NCBI RefSeq assembly: GCF_000417875.1
Contig: NW_006920896.1
Span: 90,202-138,812 of the forward strand
From: Pseudozyma flocculosa PF-1
Lineage: Eukaryota > Basidiomycota > Ustilaginomycetes > Ustilaginales > Ustilaginaceae
Reading direction: 5' to 3'
Length of the DNA: 48,611 nt
Both the position numbers and the translations under genes were made by a program. This document shows positions 43,777-48,611 of this stretch, piece by piece. Numbering within the stretch: position 1 is the first letter of the stretch; every line of letters starts with the position of its first letter. Below the pieces are notes generated by a model. The model was not told where the DNA came from. It made no database searches and saw nothing but the letters and a program-made list of their open reading frames with translations.

Positions 43777-46700
43777 ATGGCCGACCGCAACTACCCCTAC
43801 GGACAGGCGGGCGGCGGTGGCTACTACCAAGGAGGAGGCCACCAGCAGTCCCCCTACAGCCGCCCTCGACGAGGTGGTGGCGGCGGAGGGGGAGGACGCG
43901 GTGGCGGATACTACGGCGGCGGTGGTGGCGGCCACCACCACCACCAGCAGACTCCACAGCACACGCCCGAGTCGCGAGCCGAGCAAAAGGCGCGCCAGCT
44001 CAAGCTCAACCTCTACAAGCTCGGCGAGGAAAAGGACTTCCACCCGCCCAGCGACCTCCTCAAGCTCTCGCGCTGGATCCAGGAGAGGGCAAAGGACGGC
44101 GTCGAGCCCGTCAACGCCGCATTCCGCATCATGGTCGTCGAGCAGCCCCACAAGATTCCCCTCATCGCCGCCCTCATCGGCTTCCTCTGCCTCTCGCCCA
44201 ACCAGCGCCGCGATGCCGAACGCCAGGACCCAGCGGAGCACGATGCCGACGCCCAGGTGGCATCCAAGGACGACACCGTCGGCATCACCGTCGTCAAGGA
44301 CCTCGTCCGTGCCTTCCGAACCTATCTCGACGCCCGCCTCTGGCGCAACACGAGGCTGAGCGTGAGTTCAACGAGTGCTCGTGTCCGTCGAGCAGGCTCA
44401 TCCGCTGACCCGACCGCTTCCTGCCCATACTCTCTGTCCATGACTACCTCGCCTCCGCCCGCAGCTGCACCTCTTCGCCGCGCTGGTGCCGCTTCGTATC
44501 ATCTCGGCCAGCTCGCTCCGGACGCTGCTCTCATCGTTCGCAGCCGTGCTCGACGAGCCAGGTGTGGCCGCATCGCGGGGTGACCGCGCCGCCATCTGCA
44601 TCATCGAGATGATTTGCAGGGGCGGCCAGGATCTGCTGCTTCGCGACGACGTCGACGACGTCGACGGCGTCGAGAACGGCGACGCCGCCTCCGCCGACGA
44701 AGGCGCCAGGCAGGAGCTGGACGCTCTCGTGGAAAAGGTGACCGCCTACAACGCTTCCCGCAAGGTCGAATACGAGCTGGCGGCGCCCTTTAGCGTCGAC
44801 GCCATCGACGGCAACACGCTCCGCCAGGAATCGTTCGAGGACTGTGTCCGCGCCCTCGAGGCATGCCAGTCGCAGGGCTACACTCGCCCGGCGTTCCTCC
44901 CGACCCCGAGCGATCTCCTGCCCGCCGCCATCTCGCCCAGCGCCAGCAAGCTGCCCCGGGAAGAGCGGAGTGTCAGCCTGCCCGACGTGCTCGTGCCTCC
45001 AGACGAGGACCTGGACGCCTCGGGCGTCGACGTGGCCTTTGCCTCGTTCGGCGAGACGGCCGGTGAGCGCACCAAGCGGCACGCCCGCTCGGGCAAGCTC
45101 GACATCGGCAAGGGCGAGGCCGACCAGCGACGGGCCGGCAGTGGGCCGGAGCGCGTCGACCGGCAGGCGCGGTGGTTCGTCGACTCGGTGCCGCAGCCGG
45201 GGACTCCGTCGTCGGTGGTGCTGCGCGCCATCCTGGCAGACATGATCGACCTCTACGAGGTCAACCGCAAGGATGCGGCGCGCCTCATCCTCGACCTGCC
45301 CTCGTGGCTGCGCCGCGGCACCTTCGGCGGCAAGGTGTCGCCCGACGCCGGCCTGTTTGGCGAGTCGGACGAGGAGTGGTGGTACGTCGAGCGGGCCGGC
45401 ACGGGCCAGACTGTCGAGGGCGGTTGGAGCCTCGATGACCTGATTGTCGAGTCGGTCGTATCGACGTCGCTGGTGCTGCCGACGCCGCCGCGCAACGCGC
45501 TCTACTACACGGCGCTGCTGCGCGAGGTGGTGTCGGTGACGCCGGGCACCATTGCGCCCTCGCTCGGCCGCACCATCCGCACCTTCTACTCGGCCATGGG
45601 CGACGGCCGCATCGACGCCGAGGTGCTGGACCGCTTTGCCGACTGGTTCAGCATCCACCTGTCCAACTTCAACTTTGGCTGGGCCTGGAAGGAGTGGATC
45701 GGCGACGCCGCGCTGCCGGCCTCGCACCCGCGCCGTGCCTTTAGCCGTAGGATTGTCGAGCTCGAGGTGAGGCTGGCCTACTACGACCGGATCAAGCAGA
45801 CGCTGCCCGAGGAGATTGCCCAGTCGTCGCTGGCGCCCGAGGAGCCGCTGCCCGCCTTTACGTACGCCGACGAGAGCCACCCGTACCACGCGCAGGCTTC
45901 GCGGCTGATCAACTCGATCCGCGCCAAGGCGGCGGCTCCGGTCATCATGGCCGACTTTGAGAGTTTCAAGGCGAGCATCCGCCCCGACCCGTCGTCGTTT
46001 TCGCTGCCCGACGCCGGCAACGACGACGGCGGCATCGATGCGCAGGGCAAGGTCGAGAGCGAGCAGCAGGCCGAGGCCGTGGTGCGCGACATTGCCATCC
46101 AGGCGGTGCTGTTTGTCGGCAGCCGCTCGTTTTCCCACTTCCTCAACATTGTCGAGCGCTACCACGCGCTGCTGCGCCAGCTGTCGTCGTCGCCGCGCAT
46201 GCGCATCGCCATCCTGTGCGGCGCCACGCGCTTCTGGGCGCGCTCGGCGCAGTGGGTGGGCATCGTCATCGACAAGCTGCTCCAGTACCGCATCGTCGAG
46301 CCGGCCGACGTCGTCGACTTTGTCTTTTCGCCGCCCACCGACGAGCCGGCGCCTGTGCTGCTGGGCAGCGGCGACGGCGTGCCCCACAGCTTCTCGCGGG
46401 TGCCCGCGGTCGTCGGCGCGGGCAGCTCGCAGCGCGACTGGAGCTCGTTTAACTGGTGGCTCATCATCCGGCTCACGCTGAAAAAGGTCAACGGGCGCGT
46501 GGACCAGCTGCAGAAGCGACTCGAGGACATCGAGAGGGAGGAGGCGCTGGAGCAGGAGCGCAAGGAGGCCGCGCTGGCGGCGGGAATGGACGAGGACGAC
46601 TCGACGCCCGCCTCGCCACAGCAGGTGCCGGCGGCACCGTCGCTGCCGCTCTTCCCCACCTCGGCCTCGTTGCCGCCTCGACCCGACCTCTCCTCTGCCA

Positions 46701-47221
46701 ACGCCGTGACTGCCACGACGGTCGCGTCGACGACGGCGAGGGACGAGGAGAAGCGCAAGGCGACGAGCGAAGAGGCGCGCATCAGCCTCGAGGCGATCCA
46801 AGTCGAGCAGCGCAAGGTCTTTATCTCGGTCCTGGGCGGATTCAACCGGCTGCTCAAGCAGTCTGGAGCGCTGCAGATGGACCTGGCATCGACGCAGGAG
46901 TGGGACGACGCAAAGTGGCAGAGCTGGTGGATCCGCGGATGGTTCCTTGAACTTTGTCGGCTGGTGAGTCCTCGGCGGGGCGCTCTTTGTTGCGAGAATG
47001 CAGGTGGCCTTTCATCAGACTGACGATCCCTCTTTCCCTCTCCCCTTCCCGGCCACCGACTCACTCTGCCACTGCCACTGCCACTGCGACTGTGACTGCG
47101 ACGACAGTTCAACAAGCAGATCCTCGCCAACCGCGAAACCATCATGGCAAACGTCTTCCCCGACGAGGCGGATCCGGCGCGCGAAATCGTCGAGAGGGCC
47201 ATCGATATGCTCTCCGAGTAG
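43777..47221 (+). CDS. CBC1: Nuclear cap-binding complex large subunit CBP80
   Basis: CBP80 with CBP20 binds the m7G cap of nascent RNA polymerase II transcripts and links it to splicing, export and decay. Three exons, 43777-44361, 44465-46963 and 47108-47221, give 1065 residues; introns start GTGAGT and end CAG. Residues about 1-65 are unusual: Gly/Tyr/His-rich with RRGG and RGGG. The first MIF4G-like helical repeat region starts at EEKDFHPPSDLLKLSRWIQE and continues into LHLFAALVPLRIISASSLRT. The middle and third domains include RDWSSFNWWLIIRLTLKKVN, and the end has EWDDAKWQSWWIRGWFLELC and FNKQILANRETI. Human CBP80 has 790 and yeast Sto1 861 residues; extra length comes from the N-terminus and acidic or low-complexity loops. 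The last exon of 38 codons was needed to complete the family C-terminus. Confidence 0.93.
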
Positions 47222-47653
47222 AGAGGAGAAACCCCCCTCGCCCCCCAACCTTCCTATCTTATCCCCCCGCCCGCCCGCCTGCCGGCCAACGACGGCACAC
47301 CACCTGCTTATTAGTCCTCCCATTCCACTCGACCGAGGCGACGAGGTCAAAGGGTCGACTCTCTGTAGTTCGTATTCTCTTGTCGAGGCGCTGTTTTTCT
47401 CTCTGGCCCTCTCAATACAAAACAAAGAAAGCCACGACCTGGATGACCGACCGGCCGGACGGCCAGGGGCGATGGCCGCGCGGCCGCTGGGGTTGGTGGG
47501 CTGGGACGGAGGGCGGGGCAGGCAGATGCGAGCGGCGACGGAGATCGAGACTTGCTCCGATCGCGCTGCCGCCCGGCATCCTCTGGCCCCGCCAACCCGC
47601 TACCCTTTCCGTCTCGGACGTGGCCACGACGGCGGCACGGTGTGGCACCGTCG
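47222..47653. other. Convergent intergenic region, CBC1 and ARS2
   Basis: The stop codons face each other across 432 bp. An AATACAAAACAAAG stretch near 47415 is AT-rich for this genome and could belong to a polyadenylation region. No gene is seen. Confidence 0.6.
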
Positions 47654-48385
47654 TTAGTAGGCGAGGTCGTCGACGTCGCCCTGGGCCGGCCCGTCAAGGT
47701 CCGTGTAGCTGTTGATGGCCGCCGTACGGGAGGCGCGCGGGTCGAGGGGCTTGGGCGGGTCCGGCAGCGGTTCAGCGGGCAACTTGACCGTCCCCGACCT
47801 CCAGTCTGCCGCGGGGCTGCCGTTGGGGGCCAGTCCGCCGATGCGCATGCTGAGCGAGGCCGACGAGGGGCTGGCGTAGCCGCCGTTGCCGGCCATGGGG
47901 ACCGCGGCCGAGGGCATGACGCCGCCGATGCGTTCGCCCAGCCTGCGACCGGGCGACGTCGCTCGCCGGCCGTACGACGCCGTCGACGACGGCGAGTCCA
48001 TGGCGGCCGTGCTGCCGCCGAGCCGGATCAGTCCCACCCTCGAGCTGTTGAAGAGAGGCGACGGAGCGCCCGGGCTCGCGTCCATTGGCGTGGCTCCGCC
48101 AAAGCGCTGGGAGAGCGGGGTGCCGGCTCCTCCGCCCGGGCCCGAGTGACCGGCGAGCGCCTGCGGTCGGCAGGGGTCGCGGACGTAGTTGTTGAAGAAG
48201 CGCGTCTCCTGGATTGGCTGCTCGGCGTGCGACTCGAGAAAGGCGCGGTGCTTGTTGAGGACGTGCTTCTGCACAAAGATGGCCGCCTTGAACAGCTTGC
48301 CGCACTGAGCGCCCGCGACCTCGACGACGCAGCGGTGCTTCTCCTTTTCCTCTTCCTTGACAAAGGGCAGCGCCGCAGCCATCAT
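47654..48385 (-). CDS. ARS2: ARS2/Serrate C-terminal exon, 5' part probably outside the window
   Basis: ARS2 joins the cap-binding complex and steers capped transcripts to processing or decay. This exon codes 243 residues if counted from the ATG pair at 48385. It has the ARS2 zinc finger: Cys19-x8-Cys28-x12-His41-x4-His46 with KLFKAAIFVQKHVLNKH, then FFNNYVRDPCRP. The Gly/Ser/Pro-rich middle is low-complexity. The end, SYTDLDGPAQGDVDDLAY, resembles the conserved C-terminal leg of ARS2/Serrate that contacts the cap-binding complex. The large N-terminal ARS2 domains are missing here, so the gene most likely continues to the right. A GAACAG acceptor lies just before 48390, with the repeat tract as intron. 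A short stand-alone protein starting at 48385 is less likely. Confidence 0.78.
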   Translation of the reverse strand: MMAAALPFVKEEEKEKHRCVVEVAGAQCGKLFKAAIFVQKHVLNKHRAFLESHAEQPIQETRFFNNYVRDPCRPQALAGHSGPGGGAGTPLSQRFGGATPMDASPGAPSPLFNSSRVGLIRLGGSTAAMDSPSSTASYGRRATSPGRRLGERIGGVMPSAAVPMAGNGGYASPSSASLSMRIGGLAPNGSPAADWRSGTVKLPAEPLPDPPKPLDPRASRTAAINSYTDLDGPAQGDVDDLAY

Positions 48386-48409
48386 TTCGCTGTTCGGTCG
48401 TCGAGAGGC

Positions 48410-48410
<1 letters not shown>

Positions 48411-48502
<92 letters not shown>
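48411..48502. repeat. (AG)n microsatellite
   Basis: About 45 AG units with few interruptions, followed by GGA repeats up to 48520. On the minus strand it is a polypyrimidine run next to the ARS2 exon. Confidence 0.95.
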
Positions 48503-48506
<4 letters not shown>

Positions 48507-48524
48507 GAGGAGGAGGAGGGAGGG

Positions 48525-48611
48525 TAGGTACGGTACGGTACGGTACGGTACGGTACGTACGTACGTACGGTACGTACGTACGTACGGTACGGTACGGTAC
48601 GGTACGGTACG
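48525..48611. repeat. (GGTAC)n / (GTAC)n microsatellite reaching the window edge
   Basis: GGTAC pentamers mixed with GTAC tetramers continue to the last base. GTAC is self-complementary, so the tract can fold on itself on either strand. Confidence 0.95.

Larger units (their letters stand above)
48386..48611. other. Probable ARS2 intron at the right edge
   Basis: On the ARS2 strand this region is a pyrimidine (CT) tract ending in GAACAG, like a long 3' splice site. The (AG)n and (GGTAC)n repeats listed below fill it. No reading frame is seen. Confidence 0.5.

Noticed and set aside
44531..46801. 756-residue frame on the minus strand
   Set aside because: Antisense shadow of CBC1, no family motif.

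Overview
The window is nuclear DNA of a GC-rich filamentous or yeast-like fungus. Most genes carry short introns of about 80-160 bp with GTGAGT/GTAAGT donors and YAG acceptors. The gene content (cyclin C, Spt4, CBP80, ARS2, Rce1, Elg1, mitochondrial arginine-specific CPSase) and the gene structures fit a basidiomycete, probably Ustilaginomycotina; the subphylum is an inference. There is no sign of bacterial, viral or plasmid DNA. A 178-base run of N at 20073-20250 marks a draft assembly.

Layout. 1-2061 (+): 3' part of a TCF25/Rqc1 ribosome-quality-control gene. 3277-5498 (+): GMC oxidoreductase, four exons. 6248-13705 (-): three genes in a row, Elg1/ATAD5 clamp unloader, cyclophilin-40 (Cpr6 type) and a beta-propeller carboxymuconate cyclase-like lactonase. 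14651-15432 (+): four-exon CGR1. 16775-19492 (+): a protein with a degenerate metallophosphoesterase-like N-terminus and a C-terminal RRM. 20469-21600 (+): an unrecognised protein ending in a 23-Asp run. 22484-23928 (-): a class-B bHLH regulator. 23929-33311: about 9.4 kb with no gene I can support. 33312-37083 (-): mitochondrial arginine-specific carbamoyl-phosphate synthase. 38550-40069 (-): six-exon RCE1. 40617-42299 (+): cyclin C. 42578-43084 (-): SPT4. 43777-47221 (+): CBC1/CBP80. 47654 to the right edge (-): last exon of ARS2/Serrate.

How the genes relate. Most are unrelated housekeeping genes. The right end is different: cyclin C (Mediator kinase module), Spt4 (DSIF), CBP80 (cap-binding complex) and ARS2 (which binds the cap-binding complex) are four consecutive genes, all acting on RNA polymerase II transcripts. 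CBC1 and ARS2 are convergent neighbours 432 bp apart. SPT4/CBC1 and RCE1/cyclin C share divergent promoters.

The most unusual features are this cap/ARS2 neighbourhood, the gene desert upstream of the bHLH gene, the possible RNA-binding pseudo-phosphoesterase, and a run of different pentanucleotide microsatellites confined to non-coding DNA. No mobile element, CRISPR array, rRNA or tRNA could be supported. Many long reading frames opposite real genes are GC-driven shadows and were left out.
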